The notes below the pieces were generated by a model. That model did no database searches, was not told where the DNA came from, and was given only the letters and a program-made list of their open reading frames with translations. Positions 24,249 through 36,171 of a stretch of DNA of 64,000 nucleotides are shown piece after piece. How positions within the stretch are numbered: position 1 is the stretch's first letter; each line of letters starts with the position of its first letter. Both the position numbers and the translations under genes were made by a program. The stretch comes from Rotaria macrura (taxonomy: Eukaryota; Rotifera; Eurotatoria; Philodinida; Philodinidae), in assembly GCA_900239685.1 (NCBI GenBank), contig OENT01000086.1, positions 62,001 to 126,000 of the forward strand. The letters are read 5' to 3'.

Positions 24249-25141
24249 CAGTGCTGGATTAGTATGAGCGTTGAATCAATTTAATACTTTTAAAATGCTT
24301 TTGAATTAGAATTTAAGAAATATCTTACCTTCATTTTTTTGCGTTAGTATTAGAAGTATTAGTTAATACTTTGCTATTATCTATGAATTAGTATTAACAT
24401 AATACTAATGCCTATCACAATTAATATCAATTTGTTTTATACCTATAGCAGTTCAGTTGCAGGTTTTCTTTGTCCTGATTTCGTTTGTGTTGCACTTATT
24501 AAGAAAAATTTTGTATTTTTATTTGTCTTCGTCACATGCCTAGGGGTGGCACTTTAATTTTACTTTAAATGTAAAGTTAAAGTGATTTACTTTAACTTTA
24601 AAGGTTAAAGTCGTTTATTTTAACTTTATTTTTAAAGTTAAAGTGAATTTTCATTTTCATATTTATCACTAGCCGGACTGGTTGATTGATGCCCGCTGTA
24701 GACCCTCTGCAATCTATAAGACGAAAAAAAAATTGAAAAATAAAACAATTTAAAACGACTTTAAATAACTTTATACTTTGATCTTAAAGTTTAAATTGGT
24801 TTAAAGTCGAGTGAAATTAGTTAATTTTTTCACTCTTTTACGTCTCATAGGTTGCAGCGAGCATAGCGAGTATCAATCAATCAGTCCGAATAGTGATGAG
24901 TATAAAAAAGAAAATTCACTTTAACTTTAACACTTTACTTAAAGTGTTTAAAGTTAAAGTGCCACCCCTACACATGTTGATTGATAATTTTTTTAGAGAG
25001 ACAAGTTTACATGAATACACTATTAATTTTATAATAGATCTAGGATAGATTCGGCTAACCATCTTCGATCATTTGAGTCACAGAACTATTTTAACAACTT
25101 TTCTGCTCTGACCTAATTTGTTCGGTTAGTTCAGATCAGTT
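24249..25141. repeat. Left arm of a large inverted repeat
   Basis: Apart from the nested MITE at 24541-24970, this arm is the reverse complement of 28741-29191, with roughly 80-90% identity by eye. It includes long shared blocks such as AATACTTTTAAAATGCTTTT and TCTATTATAAAATTAATAGT or their complements. The outer end starts CAGTGCTGGATTAGTATGAG, which resembles a hAT end. The two arms lie about 3.6 kb apart. Confidence 0.75.
24533..24978. mobile_element. hAT-like MITE nested in the left arm
   Basis: The element 24541-24970 (430 bp) has ends TAGGGGTGGCACTTTAA and, inverted, TAGGGGTGGCACTTTAAC, with long internal inverted similarity made of TTTAAAGTTAAAGTG words. The flanks CACATGCC (24533-24540) and CACATGTT (24971-24978) agree at six of eight bases, fitting an aged 8-bp target duplication. 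The right arm of the enclosing inverted repeat lacks this insertion, so the insertion came after the two arms existed. Confidence 0.75.
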
Positions 25142-28100
25142 CATAGTACTGACTACCAGCAAATTCTTCGCTAGAAACTATTAGTGTGAAGGAAATGGAA
25201 GAGGGGGCGTACTCTAACCTCTCTCTGACTTTTCTCGATGGTATCCATGCATCTGCTTTGAATATCGAAGGTGGCACGCACAGTTCCTCGTTAGGTCTCC
25301 TGGCAGGTACAGATTCGTCATGAATGAAGTTGCGCTTACAGTTCAGAAACGTTTCAACCGATTCGCTACAGTATTCCGTGAGACTATTTTTAATCAAAGT
25401 ATATTGCAGTGCTTCACGTGGAATCCTTCTGTTCTATGCTATTTAGTTGCACGAAAAGTCTCTTATCTCATCATACCTGTTTCATGGGACGAACAGTTTA
25501 TGGATGTCATTATTTCTTGTTTAAGAATACTAAAATCATTTGGATGCAACTTTAGTATCTATTCATTAAATGAATTCATACAGAGATCTATGTGGTTTCT
25601 ACTGTGAAAAGAAGGAAGAAAATTGCTAGAGTGACAGAAATGAAGCTATGAAATAAAAGATAAAATGTGTAAGGTAGTTAAAAATTTCTACGGCTTTAAA
25701 ATTTTTATCAAAAGAAAAATTATTTTGCTGATCTGTTTCAAGTAGTTAACGTGATGCTCTATTTTGATTTTCATCATATAAATCCATTTATAAAAAGCTC
25801 TTTTCAATCTCATGAATATATTTCTGAATGAGCTCGTTGTTTATTGTTCTACGAAAACTTTTAATCTCTGAATAAGTATCAATTCTATGCTTGAGACTGC
25901 CGAACTGCAACGAATTTCAAAGAGAAAAGTCAACGATGTTTAGTGGATGAATGATAACTCAAATTTTTTCTCTCCAGAAATATTAAGATCGAGAACAATG
26001 TCTTAATTACATTTATCAATGTGCATTTTCGTAAGTCAAACTTTTTTCTATCTTTTGATTGTGCTTTTCGCATGCAATGTTTTGACTATAAGATCTTCAA
26101 GCATGCATTACCACAATTCATGTACTAACTCGGTCAAAGACACTCGTGATATGATGAATACCAAATATACACACCACATGTTTAATAAAGTTCACGTTTG
26201 GTTGAGTAGTGACAGTTATTAACAATGATTTCGAGTATCATGTTCTAATTACTGTTTTTCAGGTAAACATCGGTGAACCCAACCAGGATCTGTACGATGC
26301 CAAACGAAACTTTATCGACTATTTCCAATGAATTACTCTTGAATTTATAAACCCAATAATTACCAGTATCTTAAATAGGAAGCATCCACTTTTGCTCATC
26401 TTGAAAACAGAGTTGTAAAAAGTCGAATAAGGATTTACTGTAATAGCTGTATATCAAATTTCTTATTGATGTTTCCATGTATAAAAAATATCTACATCAG
26501 AATAAGTCAACATGAGAAAATTAAACAATGAGCATAAGATTTTGAACATAGGTGCTGCCGGAACGTTTACACTTTCCTGTGTGACATAAGAAATTGATAG
26601 TTTCGGTCGATAGTTAAGTGTTTGGGTCGATTTCACTTCATAGACAGTATTTGATCAAAGAGACGCCCTAATGGATATGTGGTGGGATGGGGCGGTAAAC
26701 TTTCACAAGACGATTTTTTTCCCATCCCACTCTACACGAGGTCCTGTTACGTCGGTTGATTTGAACCGATTGGTCATGTTTAAAATCTGTCGACTACTCG
26801 AGAAAAGTTTCATTAACGGGTGATGGCTATAGTATTCGGTTGTACCTCTATTTTGTTGACGTAACTTCTCTCCCAATATTTAGGATTCTCCTTCGAGATT
26901 CTGCACTTTTATCTGCAATATTTGATCCGTCTAGTCGGGAAAATGAATATCGCATTTTTAAAACTCTATATTTTTTAAGGTAAAGTCAATCTTTGTTTCT
27001 TTTTAATTAAAGTTGAATGAAGGAGACTGTTTAGAAATAGTGAAACGTGAAGTTCAACTGTCGAATAACTTTTACAAATACCAGAGCTACGACTGTTCAA
27101 ATCCCTTGGAATTTGCAACGCTGGGACAAATTTGAGAATCAGTTATTCTGATATTCGTGATAGTTCAAGTTGTGCAAAACTTGAAGATAATTGTCATCTA
27201 AATAGGACGTTTATGGCATACGAGAAAGGATCCTTTTAGGATTCATATAATTACTGAATGTGAATGTTCTTTTTTGAAAACTCACGGTTTGTGTTAAATC
27301 TTCTGGGAAGGGACCAGAAACGAGAAAATCACAATTTTCAAACCATTTTACATCCATTGTATTTTTCAAGTTTTTCGTAAAAGAAATTATCTTTGGAGCA
27401 AAATCAAAGTCTTTGACTATTTTTGCATAGCTCGACCTGTCTTCAAATTCCGAACTGTAGTAGGAGTCGAAATTTGCTCCTTAGTTTCTCACACTCGGCA
27501 TTGTTGCAGGAAAAATGTAGCAAAATACGACGAGCGTAGCTTGAAACATTACACAGATCTACATTAGTTGAAGTCCCGTTTTTTCGATTGAAATTTCCGC
27601 AGAAAACCTATACCTTTTTGCAAAATCATTTTGTTCAGGCATTAGTCAAGTATAAAATAATCTGAGATCATCTGAAGATTTGCATATGACAATCACGAGT
27701 AGCTATCATCAAACAGTCGTAAGATTCTCAATAATCGTAGGAAAGTACCGACTCGATCAGACTATCGCGTTCGTATATTTATTTCATTTACTATCTCATA
27801 ACGAGCCTTTTTATCTAGAAAAGTGAACAAGATGCTGTTCTAAAATTAAAATGTCAACAATTGCGAAACGAATTTCTCATCTTTTGGATCTTAGCATTTC
27901 CCAGTCAAATCAAACTAGTCCACTCGGTTTATTTCAAGGTAATTCGATCTTCTATACATGCACACGTATAAAATTAAAAATGAACCATTCAGATCACAGA
28001 ATGTGCATTTGTTTCGACAGCAGCGTTAACTCCGACCAACTGTGGAAAATATAGAAGCGCAAGTTAAGTAAAATATGGAAACCTACGAGTAGTAGATGTC

Positions 28101-28740
28101 TATATCCACTATACTCTGCTTTGCATCAGAATCAACTATTCTTGCAAAATTTTTACTCTTAAATCCTGAAATATCCATCAAAAATAGAAGGACATCATCC
28201 TGAATAGTTACCTAATAACTGAATTTTGGGCCTTTCCAAACCAGGTGAACATTACGCTCTCTCTCTCCAATATTCATTCCCTATCTGGCTACACATCAGT
28301 CGAACTACCTTTACAAGCTTATATTATCCCATAAGACAACCCATGAAATCTTGTGGTTTCTTTTGAACATATAGGGCTCTGTAGTTAGTAACAGGCTCGC
28401 AGATTAAACGGCGAAGAATTATGAGTACACCCTCCCAATGAGAAACGAGAGATTATAATCGAATCTTTGAACAGCAGAATCAAGATTATAGTCGCTTTAA
28501 ATCTTCTATAGCAATGATAATTCTGATTTTAATTCAAATTATAGTTCATTTAAAAGACTATTCTTGATGAAAATAAAACATTTTGTTATTTGGAAGATTT
28601 GAATCAATTATAATTTTGATTTTTTTGCACAAAAATCTGGTCATAATCTGAGACTTTTTCACTGAGCCTACTCAAGAATCGGAAAAGGTATGAGTGTCTT
28701 CTTTCAGTATTGGCTATCATTTCTGTGATCTGATCTGAAC
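25142..28740. other. Spacer between the arms of the large inverted repeat
   Basis: No gene was recognised. Frames at 25131-25397, 25320-25607, 26019-26222 and 27851-28054 lack motifs, though the 26019 frame opens with a hydrophobic stretch. If the inverted repeat is a transposon, its transposase should lie here, but I see none. If the b561 gene has upstream exons (for example a DOMON domain), they should also lie here, and I could not find them. Confidence 0.35.
28426..28670. mobile_element. Decayed relative of the TACCCAGTGAA foldback family
   Basis: The borders (TACACCCTCCCAATGAGAAA... and ...TTTTTCACTGAGCCTA) and the internal words (GATTATAATCGA, TTGCACAAAAATCTGGTCATAATCTG) resemble the element at 19033-19404, but with many differences. 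It is no longer a clean palindrome. Confidence 0.4.
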
Positions 28741-29191
28741 TGTTCAAATAGATTAGGTGAGAGCAGAACAGCTGTTAAAATAGTTCTGTTGCTCAAATGA
28801 TCGAAGTTGGTGAGCCGAATCTATTCTAGACCTATTATAAAATTAATAGTTTATAAAAGTAAACACGTCTCTCTAAAAAATTGATCAGTCGACATGCGAC
28901 AAAGCCAGATGCACTTACAACATTTTTCTTAAATACGTGCAGCACAAAAGATTTGCGGACAAAGAAAAACTGACACGCAGACTAAACTACTATGTCTATA
29001 AAAAAAACGAACATGATTGCGAGAGACATTAGTATTATGTCAATACTAATTCAAAGCTAATACAAAAGTGTTAACTAATACTTGTAATACTAGCGCAAAA
29101 CTGTTAAGGTAAGCTATATTTTAAATTCTAATTCAAAAGCATTTTAAAAGTATTAAACTGATACAACACTCATACCAAGCCAGAGTCACTC
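28741..29191. repeat. Right arm of the large inverted repeat
   Basis: Reverse complement of the left arm at 24249-25141 without its nested MITE. The outer end lies about 27 bp before the b561 exon. No matching target duplication is evident at the outer ends of the two arms. Confidence 0.75.
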
Positions 29192-29217
29192 ACACGAACT
29201 AATACTTGACATTTTAG

Positions 29218-29997
29218 ATCAATCATTATTGTGATTACACTCAAATGCCTTTCACTATGACACAAGCTCATGGCATGGCCATGTCGATTTCATTCATTAG
29301 TTTTGGTTCTACGGGTATACTTATTGCACGATATGGGCGCCCATTACGTTTGGCACGTCGCAGACAATTACTTGGGAAATCTGTTTGGTTTCAAGCACAT
29401 CGCTTTCTTCTATCAATGTCATCTTTACTAATACTTCTGGGCATCTATTTTATTCTGGTCCGCGCTGGTGGAACATGGGTGACGCCTCAGGTATTAGGCA
29501 TACGCCTCTTTGTTCATTCAATATTTGGTGGCATTATTCTCTGCTGTTCTATCGTACAAATTTGGTTAGCATTATATCGATGCAATCCTCGAAGTCGATT
29601 TCGTTTTATTTTCGATTGGAGTCATCGTATCAATGGTTTATGCATTTTTTGTCTGTCGATTCCAACGTTTTTTCTCTCTTTATCTATACTATCGGCTGCT
29701 CGTACTCTTCTGATTCTTATATCCTGTTGGACTACTTGGATAATCATTTTGGTTGTCACTTTTGAGCGACTCGAACGAAAAAAACGAGTATTTCCCTTGC
29801 AAACAATGAACGATACTCAACAAGGTGGTACAAATCAAGAAGTAGCTAATGCAAGTACACAAGGAGATATCGAAGCAGTTACACAAACAACTGTTGGCAG
29901 TCAACATTACGACACAATAAAATTTCTCTTACTTCTCATTCACATTGTTATAAGTATTACTATTACTGCTTTAATCATTGTGTTTATTTGTAAATAA
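29218..29997 (+). CDS. Cytochrome b561-domain protein (ferric-chelate-reductase-like), terminal exon
   Basis: From the first ATG (29245) this encodes 250 residues. The frame is open back to 29218, right after ATTTTAG, so it may be a 3' exon of a longer gene. The b561 core is clear: H9 (AHGMAM), H52 (WFQAHRFL), H91 (VHSIFGG) and H127 (DWSHRINGL) are the four haem-ligand histidines in the order and spacing of DOMON-linked b561 proteins such as FRRS1/SDR2. Five core hydrophobic segments are followed by a polar loop (about 178-222) and a C-terminal anchor helix ending FICK. These proteins pass electrons across membranes to reduce ferric iron or monodehydroascorbate. The DOMON domain usually found upstream is not visible in the preceding 4 kb. 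It is either a b561-only protein or a gene truncated by the adjacent inverted repeat. Confidence 0.8.
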   Translation: MNHYCDYTQMPFTMTQAHGMAMSISFISFGSTGILIARYGRPLRLARRRQLLGKSVWFQAHRFLLSMSSLLILLGIYFILVRAGGTWVTPQVLGIRLFVHSIFGGIILCCSIVQIWLALYRCNPRSRFRFIFDWSHRINGLCIFCLSIPTFFLSLSILSAARTLLILISCWTTWIIILVVTFERLERKKRVFPLQTMNDTQQGGTNQEVANASTQGDIEAVTQTTVGSQHYDTIKFLLLLIHIVISITITALIIVFICK

Positions 29998-32360
29998 ATC
30001 ATATATAATCATGGAAAATATCTTTTGATTGCAATTCTCAGCGCTAGAGTTAATGATTCGAAAATGAATTTCTTTCTTTCTCATTAAAACTAAATATGGT
30101 TGACTAATGAGTATAATATATTTCGCGTAAGAAAAGTATCTGTTCTATAGAAATATCACAAGCAATTGAATTGTGCGTAGAAAGTACCCGCGTTGTCAAA
30201 AACTTCTCCAGGAAAAGGCTACCAATTTTAATACAAATATAAATGAACGATGGAGTCTGTTCGAATATTGAATGGCTATTTGTAACATTGAACTAATTTT
30301 TTCATCAAATGAAGACTTTCGAAAAATGTTATTAACTATATCTGTGTTGAATTATGAGAGTATGTGGTGCACACACAGCCGATCCCATATGTTCCATGGC
30401 ATGATATGAATATGATACATTTGTCCTTTAGATCAGTCCATATGAGTCTGGAAAACTGACTCATGCACTATCAAGAATAAGGATACCTGTATTTTTCTTA
30501 TTTTTCATTTTGCTTTCCATTGAACATGATTAATTGTTCTCTTGATATACGATCTGAAACGAGTTTTGATGCTTCTAAGATGGAAATTCAAAACTATCCT
30601 CCTTCTACAGGTCGTACCAGAAAACATTCAATCGTCACTACTCGCTAGTCTAAATCTGGCTTATTTCTTGATAAATTTTCGAAGTATATTTTAGGATTCA
30701 GATTCGAAAGGTTCTTCCTTCAATATCCGAAAGCTCCTCCTCGCCGATTTCTAGCAGTTCGACAGGATTCTGATCAGAATGTTTAAGGCTCCTGGTCAAA
30801 TTTAATTCTCACTCATGAATGTAGGATACTACAATAATTCTGATTTGATTCTAACTAACTCGAAATCTGTGCAGAAGTATCCGAAAAGATTCTTCACAAA
30901 TTGCATTGGATTTTAGACAGGATTGCATCTAGATTCTTAACAAGAATCCGACGCGAGGTTGTTTTAGGGACTGACAGTATAAACTGACATACAATGAACT
31001 TGCTTGTATATCTGTAACCACATTTGTTTTCTGAATGGTTCCCGGTTTCAAAATAACTGGTAAGCAGTTAAGAATCTTGGTTAAACCTAGCTCTAATTCC
31101 TGTCAAGAACTTCAAAATAGATGGCTACATGTTCTTTTCCAGAATTGAATAGTTTTCCAGGAAAATGAATGAACTTTGGAAAGATTCTAACCGAATCTAC
31201 CAATAATTCGGCGCGGAAACATCAAAGATCTTTCCTAGTAGCATGTCATAATAGACCCCTTCTACAAGGAATATCAGAGTTCATGTAGAATTAACTATGA
31301 AATCGAATAAAAATATAGTAGTTTCTTGTTTAAACTCAAGAGAATATATAAAGTAACAGATGATGAATACACAGGCGTCAATCTGAAAAAAAACGAAACC
31401 AACTTCAGGTGCTTGGCTACAACAGCTACATCGTGCTCATCATAAAAGTAAACCTTGAGTATCTGATTCAGTTGCGTTGTTCACATTATAATAATATGGA
31501 AGTTGATGATTTACAGTAACTTAAACTTTCAACAAACGAAAAAGGCAATTCATCTAAGAAAATCTTTCATGATCTGAATGATGTTATATCAGATATGCAA
31601 CGATAGAAAAAATATATAAAATCATCTGACAGAGTGACTTATCAAGTTTTCCAGATCAACCGGTTGTTTAGGAAAGCAATGCGATTGAACGTAATCATAG
31701 AAATCATGCAAAAACAATCAAGGATTGCATTGATTAAAAGAGAACATTTATTCGGGTACTAATTAGTCACTGAATTGAGTGTATCTCAAACAAGTGTTCG
31801 GAAAGAACTGAGAATGAATCCATAGCAGTAGCTGTAAAACATTCAAAGTGAACCTTGGCTCACAGATGGACATAAATCTACGAGAAGAAAACTGATCGAC
31901 TATTTAAGCAAATTCTTGCAGCAATTTATAATGAACATTTTTTTCTGGCGAGGTTATGTTCGATATAGTAAAGTTCTAGAACTCTTGAAGTTATAAAATA
32001 CAGGTAATAGATTTTGCAGCAGTCGCTTTATATTTAGATATGGGATCCGTAGGCATATTTTCCTGACTGAATACAACGTAACTGACTTTTAACTGAAACT
32101 TTTCTCACTGAATGGAATCAATTTCATGAAAATCGAAGTTTACTTTATTTTTATGGAGACTTTTTGTAATGATGCTTTCTTTTGTCTTGTATCATGTAGC
32201 CAAAAACTTCCGCTGAACTTGTATCAAACAGTATGCTGACTTTAGTCTATAACAGAAAAATGTCGAGATTGCCTAAATACTTCCACAGTTTATCTCATTC
32301 TGAAAATTAATGAAACAACTGGTTGCATTCGAATGCAGTGTATTATTGAAAAAAGACTAA
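29998..32360. other. Intergenic, transposon debris
   Basis: No intact gene. About 31660-32000 contains isolated plus-strand words (ELSVSQTSVRKELRMNP and LTDGHKSTRRKLIDYLSKFL) that weakly recall the helix-turn-helix part of a Tc1/mariner-type transposase, broken by stops. The 30560-31260 stretch is rich in GATTC/GAATC words, suggesting an old repeat, but I could not define its ends. Confidence 0.3.
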
Positions 32361-32677
32361 TACCCAGTGAAAAATATTCTCGGATTTCAATCAAATTATT
32401 TTGCAACAAAATCCAATCCTCAATCCGATTGATAATCTTGATTATGATCGATCACCATTTAACCCAAACTTGATGTTATTGCTAGCCCAGTGGAAATTAG
32501 ATTGATTGAAATCGGATTNAATCCGATTTCAATCAATCTAATTTCCACTGGGCTAGCAATAACATCAAGTTTGGGTTAAATGGTGATCGATCATAATCAA
32601 GATTATCAATCGGATTGAGGATTGGATTTTGTTGCAAAATAATTTGATTGAAATCCGAGAATATTTTTCACTGGGTA
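32361..32677. mobile_element. Perfect palindromic foldback element centred on an N
   Basis: The ends are TACCCAGTGAAAAATATTCT and its exact complement, with TA at both borders. The two 158-bp arms are identical reverse complements in every base I compared, and the undetermined base N at 32519 is the exact centre. The ends match the foldback family at 19033-19404. Either a loopless hairpin-type element or an assembly artefact made by folding one arm back on itself would look like this. Confidence 0.8.
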
Positions 32678-35600
32678 GACAAATCGAAAAATTTATCATA
32701 AATCATAAAAATACTGCACTGTATTCAGTGCCTTATTATGATCCTCAATACTATTGGAAAATGCCATCCGTTGGCGTACTATTTTGGACCGCAAAAGACT
32801 ATATTCGACAAAACTATGGCGTAAATACGGCTAGTAGCATCGGTTGATCTGGGAAGGGTGAAAATGGCAGCTCTCTTTTTGACCTCATAAAATATTATTC
32901 GTAATCAAACACTACATCAATGCTTTTGTGCATCTTGTAATCAGCGAAGAGGTCAATTTCTGAAGAATTTAAGGATCCGATTTCTAATGTGTTCTAAATG
33001 GGTATTGTGCTCAATCCATTTCGAGAATGCCGAAGTTGATCATTATTACTTGACCAACGACATGCTACCAATGGTTTTGATCTACAGTAAGAACATGTTC
33101 GGAACCTAAACGTTCCTTTCAGCATGGTGTGTAAAAAAACGTTTCCTCGACCATCGACAAGAACAATCAGTTTCTAAACAGTTCCGATTTAAATCCGTTC
33201 AGTTTCTATGATTGAAACGAATTCGTTCTAGCCATCACGTGAAATTCAGTGATACCGTTAACATCTTTTGTCCTCGAGTTAAAAACTACTGTCACAAGAA
33301 TCCATTCATCAGTATATTGTTCTTGATTAGATAGCTGTTTCTCATAGATTAATCTATTGTTCACAAACATATTTTAATAATATGTGATAATTTAAATATT
33401 CAATATTTTAGACAATGCTTCCGTTAATTTCCAACTAAAGAACGACCAAACGTTTGAGATTCAAACTAATAGCGTAGGTGCTGAGACAAAATTCTTTAAT
33501 TCATCATTTCTGAAAAGAAACATAAAACTTGATTGTTGGATCTAATACAACTATGGCAATAAGCCATAGTAAAACAAGAATTTTAAATAATAATATAATA
33601 CATAAGTCAGCATTACTAGTGTAGCCGAATTCATTATTATCTAACTACTTGTGTATTGTACCAATGGTCTTTACTGCAAAAATAATAATTCAGTATATTT
33701 TTCTGTGTCAGAAATACAAAAAGGTTCCATTCAAAATTTCGATTGATAATTTCCTTGAGGTCATTTTTGAAGTTTTTATTTTATTTAATAGAAAGATTCA
33801 TCATAAAACAATGAACTTGTTTTGTTTTTATCAACCATTTATATTTCAATGGCAAAGAAGTGAACTAACTCCAGAAAATGACTTGACAAACGTTTCATTC
33901 TACTTTCGAAATGTAAGAATGCCCATATAAAGGACTTAGTCACATTCTTACTTGTCTATTTTTAGATTAATTGTAATCTGTGAGTGAAGACCATCTCAAG
34001 GATCGACTGTAATCGATCATATGATAGAAATGGTCAACGATTGAATCAGTGAAACAAGTTTATCCTTATTGATTCAGAGTTCTTGCAGTATATGATTATG
34101 AAGAGCAATAATATTCGTTGAAGATCCAATATCTTTTTTACCAGTTCTATTTTCATCGAATCATAAAAAACCTAATGAAGCATTTTCTTTAGCATTTTCC
34201 TAAGATATTGTGTATCATTATATGTAGTATCCATTTTGACGAAACCAAGTGATCGAATACTAGAAATAGTCAGTAAGAGGCTTCTTAAAGAAGTGATAAA
34301 TACCTTGTAATCATATTGATAGTTATTATCAAGCTGTAGTGCACCTCACATTTAGTGTTGTTCACTTATGATGAATCTGGAATGGATGCATCTTGTGATG
34401 TTATTTTATTCGATTATAAAAAAGCTCTTCACTTCGTTTATTTTTAATCGCTATTCGAGCAGCAATGTTTATATCAGAATCATTTAAATTTGATTTTCTA
34501 AATTTATACTAGATGAAAATTAAAAATCGTCAATTCATTGACGTATGGTATAATTACTTGCGTAGTAAATTTGTCTATTCATTCGATTCTATTGAGTACA
34601 GTACAGAAACGTTTGCCATTTTGTTTAGTTAGCTAACTTTTCCTTCAAATACTCCTTCGTTCGAATCCTTTATTCAATGGTCAGCTGGTGATATACCAGC
34701 GAGGAGACATTTTTTTCTTCCTGTGAAGAAAAACAACATTGTCGGATGGTTTCAATCTGAGCTAGTTCGACAGAAAAGTTTTCGTTCTACATAACTGACT
34801 AATTTGCATTTCAGATAAGCTTAAAATTTCAAATACTCCATGAGATTTCCCATCGAATTCTGTATCTTTTGATACACATATGTCAGTCGCTGTGCAGATA
34901 TAATTGGAAAAAAAATGTTCAATATATAATACCTGAAAGCACTGCATGAGGCCTTTTTTCTATAAAAGTTTGCTATTTTACTTCGTCTACGAGTACAATC
35001 TTAACGTTTTGTGGAACTCACATACATTTTCGAAGAAAATCGTGAGTGAAAGTTTTAAGGTGAAGTTCTTGCGGCTCCCCCCTCCCCCTCCACTGCAGAC
35101 AAGGTCACTGAGACCACTCGCTCCCTCCCCCTACGGGGTCCCAGTATCCCCCACTCCCAGGGGTTTTCAGACGCCCCTCTCAGGGGATTCCAGCTGCCTC
35201 CCATAGGGGGTACCAATGTCCCCCTCATTACATGCCATAGAAACCAGTGTCTGAATCTATTACAGACATAGCAACCAGCATTCTGTTATCGTCATATATC
35301 ACAACAGTAATTGACGCTTCTTCCAATGTTTTTAATAAGAAAATTGTTAAATTGAGAAAAATGCACAACGAAAAATGGAAACTAACGAGTGAATAGCAAC
35401 AACGAAAATGAAAAATAGGGCGTCTATCAAAGAACGACGATGCGAAAAAATTCGTCATATTACATTTTCTTTGTTTTATATTAGCATGTGAAGCTATAGA
35501 TATGTGAGTTCCACATTTTAGCACCGATGGGGCTGCGCTAAACAAGCTTTTTTTTTATTCAATTTAACAGTTACACCACGTACTTTTGAATCGACTTCTA

Positions 35601-36171
35601 CATTTGACGGTATAATAAAAAGACATTGGTGAAACATGTTGGACTCTTGAAAACAAGACTTTTCAAAGTTCATGCAAAAATAGTACTAGATACTAATGCC
35701 TAGGAATTTTCTCCAAAACAACAGTGTCGAATTTCTTGAGATGGTCTTTGAAATATAAAGCATAAAATGTCCTTTGTCTTGATTAATAAATACTTTACTT
35801 TTAGTGTCGGACTTGACTAGCATAGACTAACATAAATCGATGTTTGTCTGAAGAAAATAGGAGATCTTAGTTGGATGATTACGTGCGTATTGATCGTTCC
35901 CATGTAAAAATTTCAGTGAGACAGCTAGCTAAAAAGAGCTTAAAATGTGCACTTTTCAGGGCTTCGCAGTGCACATTTTTAAACGATTAAAAGAGCTTAA
36001 AGTGAAAAGTCCCCGCACTTTCAAGTGCTGAAATTCACGTCTTAATAAAAAAAACTATATCTCTCCTCTAACGTTCCTACATGGTAAACTACATTCAGAA
36101 TTTCATTTCATGTCATCTTACTACAAATTTATTGAATTTTTAATTGTGAACAGAGTTGTACCGGAGATCGG
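32678..36171. other. Intergenic, decayed repeats
   Basis: No intact gene. Frames at 32629-32847 and 33649-33930 are broken off without motifs. Near 34370-34440 the words CDVILFDYKKALHFVY recall a reverse transcriptase block but stand alone. About 35898-36091 is bordered by TTCCCATGTAAAAAT and, inverted, TTTACCATGTAGGAAC, and may be a small MITE. Confidence 0.3.
35073..35226. other. C-rich island
   Basis: About 150 bp packed with CCCC/CCCCC runs (CTCCCCCCTCCCCCTCC, CTCCCTCCCC, CCCAGGGG) inside AT-rich DNA. On the minus strand it forms many G runs that could fold as G-quadruplexes. No gene explains it; the plus-strand frame across it gives only a Pro/Ser-rich string. It may be the end of a transposon. 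Confidence 0.55.

Noticed and set aside
29385-29765. Second plus-strand frame overlapping b561
   Set aside because: It is an out-of-frame shadow of the b561 exon, which has all haem ligands in its own frame.
31660-32000. Complete mariner transposase
   Set aside because: Only short helix-turn-helix-like words survive between stops. Catalytic blocks were not found, so I did not annotate a gene.
34655-34700. GTTCGAATCC as the B box of a tRNA gene
   Set aside because: No A box or cloverleaf can be built around it.
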